Source: Thiobacillus sp. UBA2597 (GTDB lineage Bacteria; Pseudomonadota; Gammaproteobacteria; Burkholderiales; Thiobacillaceae). Taken from it: DNA of 18,505 nt. The stretch covers positions 1 to 18,505 of the forward strand of contig DDKN01000099.1 in the NCBI GenBank assembly GCA_002339725.1, in the 5' to 3' direction. Below, piece after piece: positions 7,266 through 14,650 of this stretch. The translations under genes were made by a program, and so were the position numbers. Below the pieces are notes generated by a model that was given only the letters and a program-made list of their open reading frames with translations, was not told the DNA's origin and searched no databases. Position 1 is the stretch's first letter. Each line of letters begins with the position of its first letter.

Positions 7266-9935
7266 ATGAAAATCCACCAACTCAGCGCCGAAGAAGCCCT
7301 GGCCAGCCTGCGCAGCCGGCGCGCGGGGCTGAGCGCGGCCGAGGCGGCCGCCCGCCTGCGCGAATACGGCGAGAACCGGGTGGAGCGCATGGCGCGGCCG
7401 CCCTGGTATCGGCTGCTGTTTCGGGAATTCAGCCATCTGTTCGCCCTCATCCTCTGGCTGGCGGCAGCGCTCGCCTTCCTCTCGGAATGGCGCGAGCCGG
7501 GCCAGGGCATGGCCACCCTGGGCTGGGCCATCCTGGGCGTGATCGGGATCAACGGCAGTTTCTCCTTCTGGCAGGAATACCGGGCAGAGCGGGTGCTCAC
7601 CTCGCTCGAGGCGCTCCTGCCACGCGAAGTGACCGTGCTGCGCGACGGGGCCCGGCAACGCCTGCCGGCGCACCAGGTGGTGCCGGGCGACATCGTGCTG
7701 CTGAAAGAGGGGGACGACGTGCCGGCCGACTGCCGGGTGATCGAGGCCTATGGCCTGCGGGTGAACGTGGCGGCGGTGACCGGCGAGTCGCTGCCCCAGG
7801 GCCGCAGCGCAGAGCCCTCGGCGACCGAGCGGCTGCTGGAGGCGAGGAACGTGCTCCTGGCCGGCACCGCCGTGCTGGCGGGCGAGGCCGTGGCGGTGGC
7901 TTTCGCCACCGGACGCCACACCGAGTTCGGCCAGATCGCCCGGCTGTCGCAGCGGGCCGGCGCGACGCGCTCGCCGCTGCACCGGGAGATCGCCCGGCTG
8001 TCGCGCATCGTCGGCCTGCTGGCGCTGCTGCTCGGGCTCGGCTTCTTCGGCATCGGCCAGGCCATCGGCCAGCCGTTCTGGGCCAGCTTCATCTTCGCCA
8101 TCGGCATCATGGTCGCCAACGTGCCCGAGGGCCTGCTGCCCACAGTGACCCTCTCGCTTGCCATGGCGGCCCGGCGCATGGCCCGGCGCCGGGCGCTGGT
8201 GCGGCATCTGCCGGCGGTGGAGACCCTGGGCGGGGCGACGGTGATCCTGTCCGACAAGACCGGCACCCTGACCCAGAACCGCATGCAGGTGGCACGCCTG
8301 TATCTGGCCGGGCAGGAGGCGAGCCCGGAAGAACTGGCGCCGCGTCTGCGCAGCGACCACGCCGTGGCGCTGGAAGTGGCGCGCCACTGCCACAGCCTGA
8401 CCTGGCTGGAGGGCGAGGCACGCTTTCAGGGCGACCCGATGGAACAGGCCCTGGTGGCCCTGGCCGAACGGTTGGCCCCTGGTCAGCCTGCCTTCGAGCG
8501 GCTGGACGAGTTGCCGTTCGAGGCCGAGCGCAAACGCATGAGCACCTTGCATGCGACACCGCAGGGGCCGCGGCTGTATACCAAGGGCGCGCTGGAGGCC
8601 CTGCTGCCCCTCTGCAGCCGGGTGCAGACCGAGGCCGGCAGCGTGGCCCTGACCGAAGCGGAACGTGAGCGCTGGCTCACGGCGGAGGCCGGGCTGGCCC
8701 GCCAGGGGCTGCGGGTATTGGCCCTGGCCTGGCGCGCGGCGGCCCCGGGCGAGGCCAAATCGGCCTGGGAATCGGATTTGACCCTGGTGGCCCTGGTCGG
8801 CCTGGCCGACCCGCCGCGCCCCGACGTGCCCGAGGCCATCGCCACCTGCAGGGCGGCGGGCATCCGCGTGTTCATGGTGACCGGGGATCATCCGCGCACC
8901 GCCCTGGCGGTGGCGCGCCAGATCGGCCTGGTCGAGCTCGAGCATCCGCTGGTGTTGACCGGCGAGGCCCTGCGCCGGCTCTCGCCCACCCAGCTGCAGC
9001 TGGCCCTGGATGCGCCGGAGGCGATCTTCGCCCGGCTCTCGGCCGACCAGAAACTCACGCTGGTGCAGGCCCTGCAGGCCAAGGGCCATATCGTGGCAGT
9101 GACCGGCGACGGCGTGAACGACGCGCCCGCCCTGCGCGCGGCCGACATCGGCGTGGCCATGGGACGGAGCGGCACCGATGTGGCGCGCGAGGCGGCCGAC
9201 CTGGTGCTCCTGGACGACCATTTCGCCACCATCGTCGCCGCCATCGAGGAGGGGCGCGCGGTCTACCAGAACCTGCGCAAGTTCCTGACCTACATCCTGA
9301 CCTCCAACATCCCGGAGATCGTGCCCTACCTCGCCTTCGTGCTGTTCAAGATCCCTTTGCCGCTCACGGTGATCCAGATCCTGGCGGTGGACCTGGGCAC
9401 CGACATGCTGCCAGCCCTGGCCCTGGGCGCCGAACCGCCGCGGCCCGAACTGATGCGCGAGCCGCCGCGCAAACGCGGGGAGCGGTTGCTGACCCCTGGA
9501 CTGATCCTGCGCGCCTATCTTTTTCTCGGCCTGCTCGAGGCCGTGGCGGCGATGGCGGCCTTCTTCTTCGTGCTCGAGCAGGGCGGCTGGCATTATGGCG
9601 AGCGGCTGGCCTGGAACGACCCGCTCTACCTGCAGGCCACCACCGCCACGCTCGCTGCCATCATCGTGATGCAGATGGTCAACGTCTTCCTCTGCCGCGA
9701 TGCGCGGCAATCGGTGTTCACCCTGGGCTGGCCGGGCAATCGCCTGATCTGGCTGGGTCTGGCGCTGGAGCTGGGCCTGATCCTCGCCATCGCCTACACG
9801 CCGCTGGGCAATCGCCTGTTCGGCGCCGCGCCGCTGGCGCCGGCGGTCTGGGGGTATCTGCTGCCCTTCGCCCTGGCCCTGCTGCTGCTCGAGGAGGGGC
9901 GCAAGGCCATAGTGCGGCGCCAGCGGCCGGTTTGA
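7266..9935 (+). CDS. P-type cation ATPase, P2C-like (Na+,K+-ATPase type)
   Basis: This 889-residue pump has an actuator TGES motif, the phosphorylation loop DKTGTLTQNRM (Asp330), a nucleotide-domain KGA, TGDHPRTA and the hinge VTGDGVNDAPAL. M4 reads VANVPEGLLPTVTLSLAM (Glu288), M5 TSNIPEIVPY (Ser680, Asn681, Glu684) and M6 VDLGTDMLPAL (Asp709, Asp713). By memory alignment these equal Glu327, Ser775, Asn776, Glu779, Asp804 and Asp808 of the animal Na+,K+-ATPase alpha subunit, with identical M5-M6 spacing. The protein ends just after a GRKAIVRRQRP segment, and no beta-subunit gene is nearby. Expected role is ATP-driven exchange of Na+ or H+ for K+ across the inner membrane; the ions are inferred. 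The ATG at 7266 has no clear ribosome site but suits the N-terminus. It is divergent from thiC and unrelated in function to its neighbours. Confidence 0.93.
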   Translation: MKIHQLSAEEALASLRSRRAGLSAAEAAARLREYGENRVERMARPPWYRLLFREFSHLFALILWLAAALAFLSEWREPGQGMATLGWAILGVIGINGSFSFWQEYRAERVLTSLEALLPREVTVLRDGARQRLPAHQVVPGDIVLLKEGDDVPADCRVIEAYGLRVNVAAVTGESLPQGRSAEPSATERLLEARNVLLAGTAVLAGEAVAVAFATGRHTEFGQIARLSQRAGATRSPLHREIARLSRIVGLLALLLGLGFFGIGQAIGQPFWASFIFAIGIMVANVPEGLLPTVTLSLAMAARRMARRRALVRHLPAVETLGGATVILSDKTGTLTQNRMQVARLYLAGQEASPEELAPRLRSDHAVALEVARHCHSLTWLEGEARFQGDPMEQALVALAERLAPGQPAFERLDELPFEAERKRMSTLHATPQGPRLYTKGALEALLPLCSRVQTEAGSVALTEAERERWLTAEAGLARQGLRVLALAWRAAAPGEAKSAWESDLTLVALVGLADPPRPDVPEAIATCRAAGIRVFMVTGDHPRTALAVARQIGLVELEHPLVLTGEALRRLSPTQLQLALDAPEAIFARLSADQKLTLVQALQAKGHIVAVTGDGVNDAPALRAADIGVAMGRSGTDVAREAADLVLLDDHFATIVAAIEEGRAVYQNLRKFLTYILTSNIPEIVPYLAFVLFKIPLPLTVIQILAVDLGTDMLPALALGAEPPRPELMREPPRKRGERLLTPGLILRAYLFLGLLEAVAAMAAFFFVLEQGGWHYGERLAWNDPLYLQATTATLAAIIVMQMVNVFLCRDARQSVFTLGWPGNRLIWLGLALELGLILAIAYTPLGNRLFGAAPLAPAVWGYLLPFALALLLLEEGRKAIVRRQRPV

Positions 9936-9942
9936 GGTGCTG

Positions 9943-9951
9943 TGCTAAGAT
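9943..9951 (+). promoter_or_regulatory. Extended -10 promoter candidate for the methyltransferase operon
   Basis: TGCTAAGAT is an extended -10 (TGn plus TAAGAT) lying just after the ATPase stop. It would start a transcript near 9958, about 32 bases before the methyltransferase ATG. No good -35 is visible, which extended -10 promoters can tolerate. Confidence 0.4.
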
Positions 9952-9989
9952 TTCTTCCGAACCGGCAACCCCGACAGACGAGGCAGACC

Positions 9990-10643
9990 ATGGAACTCGA
10001 ACGCGCGCGCCACAACATGATCGAACAGCAGATCCGTCCCTGGGAGGTGCTGGATCAGCACATCCTCGACCTGCTGGGCCGGGTGAGGCGCGAGGACTTC
10101 GTGCCCGAGGCCTACCAGACGCTGGCCTTCGCCGACATCGAGATCCCGCTCGGTCACGGCGAGGCCATGTGGCCGCCCAAGATCGAGGCGCGCGTCCTGC
10201 AGAGCCTGGATGTGCAGCCGGGCGACCGGGTGCTGGAGGTGGGCACCGGCAGCGGCTATCTGACCGCCTTGCTGGCCAGTCTGGCAAGCGAGGTGGTGAG
10301 CGTCGAGATCGAGCCCGAATTGAAGGCCTCGGCCGAACAGAAACTGGCCGCCCATGGTTTCAGCAATATCCGCCTGGAACTGGGCGACGGCGCCCGGGGC
10401 TGGGAGCGCGGCGCGCCCTATGACGTGATCGTGCTCACCGGTTCGACCCCGGTGCTGCCGGACGCCTTGCTGCGCCAGCTCAAGCTCGGCGGCCGCCTGT
10501 TCGCCGTGGTGGGCGAGCCCCCGGTGATGCAGGCCAGACTCATCACCCGCACCGGCGAGGCGGCCTGGCGCACCGATGTCCTGTTCGAGACGGTGATCAA
10601 GGCCCTGCGCAACGCGTCCCAGCCCGAGCGCTTCGTGTTCTGA
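9990..10643 (+). CDS. pcm: Protein-L-isoaspartate O-methyltransferase-like protein
   Basis: The 217-residue protein has the PCMT N-terminus (MIEQQIRPWEVLD, 10-22) and the SAM-binding motif VLEVGTGSGYLTALLA (81-96). PCMT methylates isoaspartyl residues in damaged proteins with S-adenosylmethionine. The active-site loop is atypical: GHGEAMWPPK (55-64) where PCMT usually has G-(H/Y)-GQTIS-x-P. Substrate use may therefore differ. The start at 9990 is chosen because of GAGG about 8 bases upstream and the family alignment; the frame stays open to 9942 but the extra residues look unrelated. Its stop overlaps the rhodanese start by one base (TGATG), so the two are translationally coupled, and tolC follows. 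Confidence 0.82.
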   Translation: MELERARHNMIEQQIRPWEVLDQHILDLLGRVRREDFVPEAYQTLAFADIEIPLGHGEAMWPPKIEARVLQSLDVQPGDRVLEVGTGSGYLTALLASLASEVVSVEIEPELKASAEQKLAAHGFSNIRLELGDGARGWERGAPYDVIVLTGSTPVLPDALLRQLKLGGRLFAVVGEPPVMQARLITRTGEAAWRTDVLFETVIKALRNASQPERFVF

Positions 10644-10966
10644 TGAAACAGCTGCGGCCGGCCGAGTTGAAGGCCTGGCTCGACGATCCGCAACGGGAAA
10701 AGCCGCTGCTGCTGGACGTGCGGGAACCCTGGGAATATGGCCTGTGTCACATCGAGGGCGCGCAGCTGATGCCCATGGCCAGTGTGCCCGCCCGTCTGCA
10801 CGAGTTGGACCCGGAGCGTGAGATCGTGGTGATCTGCCACCACGGGGTGCGCAGCTACCATGTGGCGCGCTTCCTGGAACACAGCGGTTTTGGCAAGGTG
10901 ATCAATCTGACCGGCGGGGTGGATGCCTGGGCCAAGGAGGCCGATCCCACCATGCCGACCTACTGA
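10643..10966 (+). CDS. Single-domain rhodanese-like protein
   Basis: This 107-residue protein is one rhodanese domain: LLLDVREPWEYGLCHIEGA (22-40), the active-site loop CHHGVRS with Cys65, and LTGGVDAW (89-96). Such proteins carry a persulfide on the cysteine and transfer sulfur to acceptors such as cyanide, thioredoxin or biosynthetic enzymes; the acceptor here is unknown. No signal peptide is seen, so it is cytoplasmic. The start codon overlaps the methyltransferase stop, and tolC begins within 20 bases of its stop, placing it in the middle of a three-gene run. Confidence 0.9.
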   Translation: MKQLRPAELKAWLDDPQREKPLLLDVREPWEYGLCHIEGAQLMPMASVPARLHELDPEREIVVICHHGVRSYHVARFLEHSGFGKVINLTGGVDAWAKEADPTMPTY

Positions 10967-10983
10967 GTACTGAGGTGAAGCGG

Positions 10984-12285
10984 ATGCTGCGTGTCTGGAT
11001 GTTCTGTGGCCTGGGCCTGATCGGCATGACCGCCCAGGCGGCCAACCTGGGCGAGATCTACCGCATGGCGCGGGCGAACGACCCGGTCTTCGCCGCGGCG
11101 CAGCAGGCCTACCAGGCCGGCCTGGAGAAGCTGCCGCAGGGCCGGGCCGGCCTCTTGCCCAGCATCAACCTGTCGGCCAGTACCCGGCAGAACGAGGTCG
11201 ATTCCAGTTTGAGCGGCAGCCGCAGTTACGACACCCAGAGCTACAGCCTGGCGCTGACCCAGCCGCTGTTCCGCCGGCAGAACTTCGAGGCCTTTGAACA
11301 GGGCAAGCTGCAGGCCCTGTTGGCCGAGCAGCAATTGAAGAGCGCCGAACAGCAACTGGTGCTGCGCGTGGCCCAGGCCTATTTCGATGTGCTGCAGGCA
11401 GAGGACGATCTGACTGCGGCCCGCTCGGAGAAAGAGGCCTATGCCGAGCAGCTGGCCCAGGCCAGGCGCAGTTTCGAGGTGGGCACGGCGACCATCGTCG
11501 ACGCCCACAACGCCCAGGCCAGTTTCGATCTGGCCTTTTCGCGCGAGCTGAAGGCGCAGAACGATCTGGATGTGCGGCGACGGGCGCTGGAAAAACTGCT
11601 CAACGCCCCGGCGCCGCGGCTGGCCCGCCTGGCGCCGAAGGCCCAGGTCGCGCGCCCCGACCCCGAAGACATGGAGGCCTGGGTGAAGCAGGCCGAGGCC
11701 AACGGCCTGTCGGTACTCCAGGCCCAGACCGCCTTGGAGATCGCCCGGCGCGAAGTCGACCGGCAACGCGGCGGCCATTACCCGACACTGGATCTGGCGG
11801 CGAGCTATACCGACAGCCGCAATGGTGCGGTGGGCACGACGACCGGCATCGATACCAAGACCACCGTCATCGGCCTGGAACTCTCCCTGCCCCTCTTCCA
11901 GGGTGGCGCCACCACTTCCCGCGTGCGGGAGGCGGTGGCCAACCAGGAAAAGGCGCGCTTCGATCTGGACAACGCCCGCCGGCAGGCCACGCTGGAGGCG
12001 CGCCAGGCCTATCTGGGCGTGGTCTCCGGCCGGGCCCAGATCGCGGCCCTGGAGCAGGCCCTGGTCTCGACCCAGGCCCAACTGGCCTCGAGCAAGCTCG
12101 GCCTGGAGGTGGGGGTGCGCACCCGGGTCGACGTGCTCAATGCCGAGCAGCAGCTCTACAGCACCCAGCGCCAACTGGCCGCGGCGCGCTACCAGACCCT
12201 GCTCGCCGGCCTGCAGCTCAAGGCCGCGGCCGGCAGCCTGGCCGAGGCGGATGTGCAGGTCATCGACGGCCTGCTGAAGGACTGA
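10984..12285 (+). CDS. tolC: TolC-family outer-membrane efflux/secretion channel
   Basis: The protein (433 residues from this start) has an N-terminal signal peptide (hydrophobic MFCGLGLIGMTAQA ending near AQA-ANL). Two structural repeats of coiled-coil helices follow, typical of TolC-like outer-membrane factors: ANDPVFAAAQQAY near the start, FEVGTATIVDAHNAQASFD in the first half, and GVRTRVDVLNAEQQLYSTQR in the second. It forms the outer-membrane and periplasmic tunnel for tripartite pumps or type I secretion. I start it at the ATG at 10984 because GAGGTG lies 6 bases upstream; a GTG at 10975 would add MKR, a normal signal-peptide start, and is a fair alternative. No pump or adaptor gene is linked. 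The toxin-antitoxin pair follows after one base. Confidence 0.92.
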   Translation: MLRVWMFCGLGLIGMTAQAANLGEIYRMARANDPVFAAAQQAYQAGLEKLPQGRAGLLPSINLSASTRQNEVDSSLSGSRSYDTQSYSLALTQPLFRRQNFEAFEQGKLQALLAEQQLKSAEQQLVLRVAQAYFDVLQAEDDLTAARSEKEAYAEQLAQARRSFEVGTATIVDAHNAQASFDLAFSRELKAQNDLDVRRRALEKLLNAPAPRLARLAPKAQVARPDPEDMEAWVKQAEANGLSVLQAQTALEIARREVDRQRGGHYPTLDLAASYTDSRNGAVGTTTGIDTKTTVIGLELSLPLFQGGATTSRVREAVANQEKARFDLDNARRQATLEARQAYLGVVSGRAQIAALEQALVSTQAQLASSKLGLEVGVRTRVDVLNAEQQLYSTQRQLAAARYQTLLAGLQLKAAAGSLAEADVQVIDGLLKD

Positions 12286-12286
12286 T

Positions 12287-12697
12287 ATGACAGCAGCACA
12301 GCCCGAGCCTCCAATCGACGCGCAGTTGCGCCAGGTGTTGGCGCGGTATCCAGCCGTTCGGCTGGCCTATCTGTTCGGTTCGCTGGCAAGCGGGCGGGCG
12401 CGGGCGGATAGCGATCTCGACCTGGCTGTGCTGGCTGAGCGACCGCTCGCGCCCGAGGCGAAAATGGCGCTGATCGAGGCATTGGCACATCGGTTCGGCC
12501 GACCGGTCGATCTGGTCGATCTGGCGCAGGTGGGCGAGCCGTTGCTGGGCCAGATCTTGCTGCATGGCCGGCGTCTCCTGGGCAGCGATACCCTGCACGG
12601 CGACATGATTTCGCGCCACCTGATCGAGCAGGCGGACTTTCTGCCCTACCGCGACCGCGTATTGGCCGAGAGGAGGCGGGCGTGGATCGGCGGGTGA
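12287..12697 (+). CDS. MNT-type nucleotidyltransferase, MntA-like antitoxin
   Basis: The 136-residue protein is a minimal nucleotidyltransferase: GSLASGRARADSDLDL fits the GSX10DXD motif with Gly31, Ser32, Asp43 and Asp45, and Asp75 (PVDLVDL) is a plausible third metal ligand. Known MntA proteins neutralise HepT toxins by adding AMP to a tyrosine next to the HEPN active site. Since the catalytic residues are present and a HEPN gene overlaps its 3' end by 16 bases, this is a likely antitoxin of that type. Its ATG lies one base after the tolC stop, and its ribosome site AAGGA is inside the last tolC codons, so it appears translated from the tolC message. Confidence 0.88.
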   Translation: MTAAQPEPPIDAQLRQVLARYPAVRLAYLFGSLASGRARADSDLDLAVLAERPLAPEAKMALIEALAHRFGRPVDLVDLAQVGEPLLGQILLHGRRLLGSDTLHGDMISRHLIEQADFLPYRDRVLAERRRAWIGG

Positions 12698-13110
12698 TCG
12701 AGCAGAAGCTCGAATCGCTGCGCCGCTGCCTGGCACGGATCGAAGCCAAATGCCCGCAAGACCTCGCCGTCCTGGCGGCGGATGCCGATGTGCAGGACAT
12801 TGTCAGCCTCAACCTGACCCGCGCCGTGCAACTTGCCGTCGATATCGGTGCCCACCTTCTCGCCGGCATGACAGTGCCGCCGCCGGACACCATGGGGCAG
12901 ACCTTCGACCGCCTGGCCGAGGCCGGCGTCATCGGCGCTGAATTGGCGCTCCGGCTGAAAAAGGCGGTGGGGTTTCGCAATATCGCCGTGCACAACTACG
13001 AGGCAATCGATTGGGCGATCGTGCACGCGATCTGCAAGCATCGCCTCACCGACTTCACGGATTACGCCAGGGCCGTGCAAAGCGCGTTGGATCGGGCCGG
13101 GGCAAAGTAA
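12682..13110 (+). CDS. HEPN-domain RNase, HepT-like toxin
   Basis: The 142-residue helical protein has the HEPN signature RNIAVHNY: Arg99, His104 and Tyr106 of RX4HXY. In HepT toxins this motif is the RNase active site, and the tyrosine is the residue modified by MntA. The start is a GTG at 12682 with a perfect AGGAGG at 12671-12676, stronger than that of its partner; it overlaps the MNT frame by 16 bases. Antitoxin-first order contrasts with toxin-first HepT-MntA operons I know of. It ends 48 bases before the convergent waaA stop. The RNA target cannot be told from sequence. Confidence 0.88.
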   Translation: MDRRVIEQKLESLRRCLARIEAKCPQDLAVLAADADVQDIVSLNLTRAVQLAVDIGAHLLAGMTVPPPDTMGQTFDRLAEAGVIGAELALRLKKAVGFRNIAVHNYEAIDWAIVHAICKHRLTDFTDYARAVQSALDRAGAK

Positions 13111-13134
13111 GCAGCCTTTCGACCGCGGCCGCCA

Positions 13135-13172
13135 AGCCTGGGCGGACGGCTCTGGCCCCTAGGCTGTCTTTT
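13135..13172 (+). terminator. Rho-independent terminator-like hairpin after the toxin gene
   Basis: AGCCTGGGC (13135-13143) pairs with GCCCCTAGGCT (13155-13165) with a two-base bulge and is followed by GTCTTTT. It would end the tolC/toxin-antitoxin transcript and overlaps the waaA stop codon on the other strand. Confidence 0.45.
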
Positions 13173-14535
13173 CCGCCAGGCAGGGCTCGATCAGCCGCAG
13201 GATGCGCTCGGTTGCACCCCGGTGCGCCTCGGCGAACCGGCGGCCGGCCTGGCCCATTTGCTGCCGCTGTTCGGCGTTCTGGTAGAGCTCCCGCACGGCT
13301 TCGGCCAGCGCCTGGGCATCCTTGACTTCGCGCGCGGCGCCGGCGGCGATCGCATCCCGGCTTGCCTGCTCGAAGTTCCAGGTGTGCGGCCCGATCAACA
13401 CCGGCTTGCCGGCGGCGGCGGCCTCGATCAGGTTCTGGCCGCCGAAGGGCAGCAGGCTGCCGCCGACGATGACCAGGTCGCAGGCAGAGCAGTAGGCCGC
13501 CATCTCACCCATGCTGTCGCCCAGGTAGACCCGGTCTGCGCCGGTCGCGGCCTGGCCCCGGCTGCGGCGCGGGCAGCCGAGGCCGCGCGCGCCGATCAGG
13601 CGGGCGACTTCGTCGAAGCGTTGGGGATGGCGCGGCACAATCACCAGCAGCAGCCCGGGCAGCTCGAGCGGCAGCAGGGCGTCCAGCAGCAGGGCCTCCT
13701 CGCCGTCGCGCGTGCTGGCGGCCAGGACGACGAAGCGTTGGCCGAACAGCCGGCGCAACTCAGCCGCCCGTTCTGCGGTGTCGGCGGGCGGGGCGACATC
13801 GAACTTCAGGTTGCCGGTGACGACGAGGGAAAGCTCCCCCTCCCAACCTCCCCCATGAATGGGGGAGGCGTTTGACGACGCGCTGTGGCAGGTGCGGCCT
13901 TGGCTCTCCCTCTCCCCCTTGGGGAGAGGGCAGGGGTGAGGGGCGAATGGCCCGACGAGCTGCTCAAGACGCCTGGCATCAGCCTCGCTCTGGGCGGCGA
14001 TGCCAGCCAGCCCCGCCAGCGCCGGCTGCACCAGCGGCCGCAGCCGGGCATAACCCTGGGCCGACTGTTCCGACAGCCGGGCATTGATCAGGAAGACCGG
14101 AATGCCGCGCTGCCGGCAGGCGGCGAACAGGTTGGGCCAGACCTCGGTCTCCATGATCAGGCCCAGCCGGGGGCGGGCCCGGTCGAGAAAGCGGCGGACG
14201 AGCCGAGGCAGGTCGTAGGGCAGATAGGCCTGCACCACGCTGTCGCCGAACAGGGCCCGGCCGGTCGCGCGCCCGGTCGGCGTCATGTGGGTGAGCAGGA
14301 TGGCGTGGTCCGGATGCCGCGCCTGCAAGGCCCGGATCAGGGGCTCGGCCGCCCGGGTCTCGCCCACCGAGACGGCGTGGACCCAGATCACCGGCCTGCT
14401 GTCCGGCATGCTCAGAAAACCCAGGCGTTCGCCCCAATGGCGCCGGTATTCCGGCTGGCGCCGGCTGCGCCAGAGCAGGTAGAGAAAGGCGAGCGGCAGG
14501 GCAAACAGCCAGGCGAGGGAGTAAAAGCGGCGCAT
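13159..14535 (-). CDS. waaA: 3-deoxy-D-manno-octulosonic acid transferase WaaA (KdtA) with a repeat-derived insert
   Basis: WaaA adds Kdo from CMP-Kdo to lipid A precursor at the inner membrane. The 458-residue protein has an N-terminal hydrophobic anchor (about 7-22), the acceptor-domain motif HAVSVGETRA with the catalytic base Glu59, METEVWPN (128-135), VTGNLKFD (239-246), and the CMP-Kdo site GGSLLPFGGQNLIEAA (357-372). It is about 40 residues longer than usual. Residues 196-236 (13828-13950), between LVGP and VVTGNLKFD, match no WaaA and are the in-frame translation of two palindromic repeats; without them the length is normal. The ATG at 14535 is preceded 6 bases upstream by a TAGAAT box, so the transcript may be nearly leaderless. 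It diverges from rfaH. Confidence 0.93.
   Translation of the reverse strand: MRRFYSLAWLFALPLAFLYLLWRSRRQPEYRRHWGERLGFLSMPDSRPVIWVHAVSVGETRAAEPLIRALQARHPDHAILLTHMTPTGRATGRALFGDSVVQAYLPYDLPRLVRRFLDRARPRLGLIMETEVWPNLFAACRQRGIPVFLINARLSEQSAQGYARLRPLVQPALAGLAGIAAQSEADARRLEQLVGPFAPHPCPLPKGERESQGRTCHSASSNASPIHGGGWEGELSLVVTGNLKFDVAPPADTAERAAELRRLFGQRFVVLAASTRDGEEALLLDALLPLELPGLLLVIVPRHPQRFDEVARLIGARGLGCPRRSRGQAATGADRVYLGDSMGEMAAYCSACDLVIVGGSLLPFGGQNLIEAAAAGKPVLIGPHTWNFEQASRDAIAAGAAREVKDAQALAEAVRELYQNAEQRQQMGQAGRRFAEAHRGATERILRLIEPCLAEKTA
13831..13868 (+). repeat. Second palindromic repeat type inside waaA
   Basis: CCTCCCCCAT (13847-13856) and ATGGGGGAGG (13859-13868) form a perfect 10-bp stem around a 2-base centre, preceded by CTCCCCCTCCCAA. 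On the minus strand it encodes SPIHGGGWEGE-like residues within the WaaA insert. It differs from repeat A/B/C and occurs once here. Confidence 0.7.
13904..13943 (+). repeat. Palindromic repeat, copy B (inside waaA)
   Basis: CCCTCTCCCC and GGGGAGAGGG form a 10-bp stem with a CTT loop, followed by CAGGGGTGAGGGG. This is nearly identical to copy A at 2691-2727 and has the same tail as copy C in the riboswitch. On the minus strand it is read in frame as HPCPLPKGERES-like residues of WaaA; in copy A a different frame is used. Confidence 0.8.
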
Positions 14536-14586
14536 GGCGCGATTCTAGCGTGGCCGGCGGCGTTTGACCGGGCCAAGAGCCGGCCT

Positions 14587-14615
14587 TTGGCACCTGCCGG
14601 AATGCGGGGTAAGAT
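14587..14615 (+). promoter_or_regulatory. Sigma70-type promoter of rfaH
   Basis: TTGGCA (14587-14592) and TAAGAT (14610-14615) are exactly 17 bases apart. Transcription would start near 14622, giving a leader of about 30 bases with AGGGG 5 bases before the rfaH ATG. Confidence 0.6.
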
Positions 14616-14650
14616 ACATTTAATTCAATAAGGACAATACAGGGGTTGCC

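Noticed and set aside
7221..9710. An 829-codon open frame on the minus strand opposite the P-type ATPase
   Set aside because: It is a complement-strand shadow of a gene with every P-type ATPase motif; composition is Gln/His/Arg/Gly-rich with no family resemblance.
10960..12174. A 404-codon open frame on the minus strand opposite tolC
   Set aside because: It has no recognisable motif and lies entirely under a tolC with both family repeats.
13806..14084. A 92-codon alternative minus-strand frame through the waaA repeats, which could suggest a frameshift in waaA
   Set aside because: WaaA motifs are in one continuous frame on both sides of the repeats, so no frameshift is needed.
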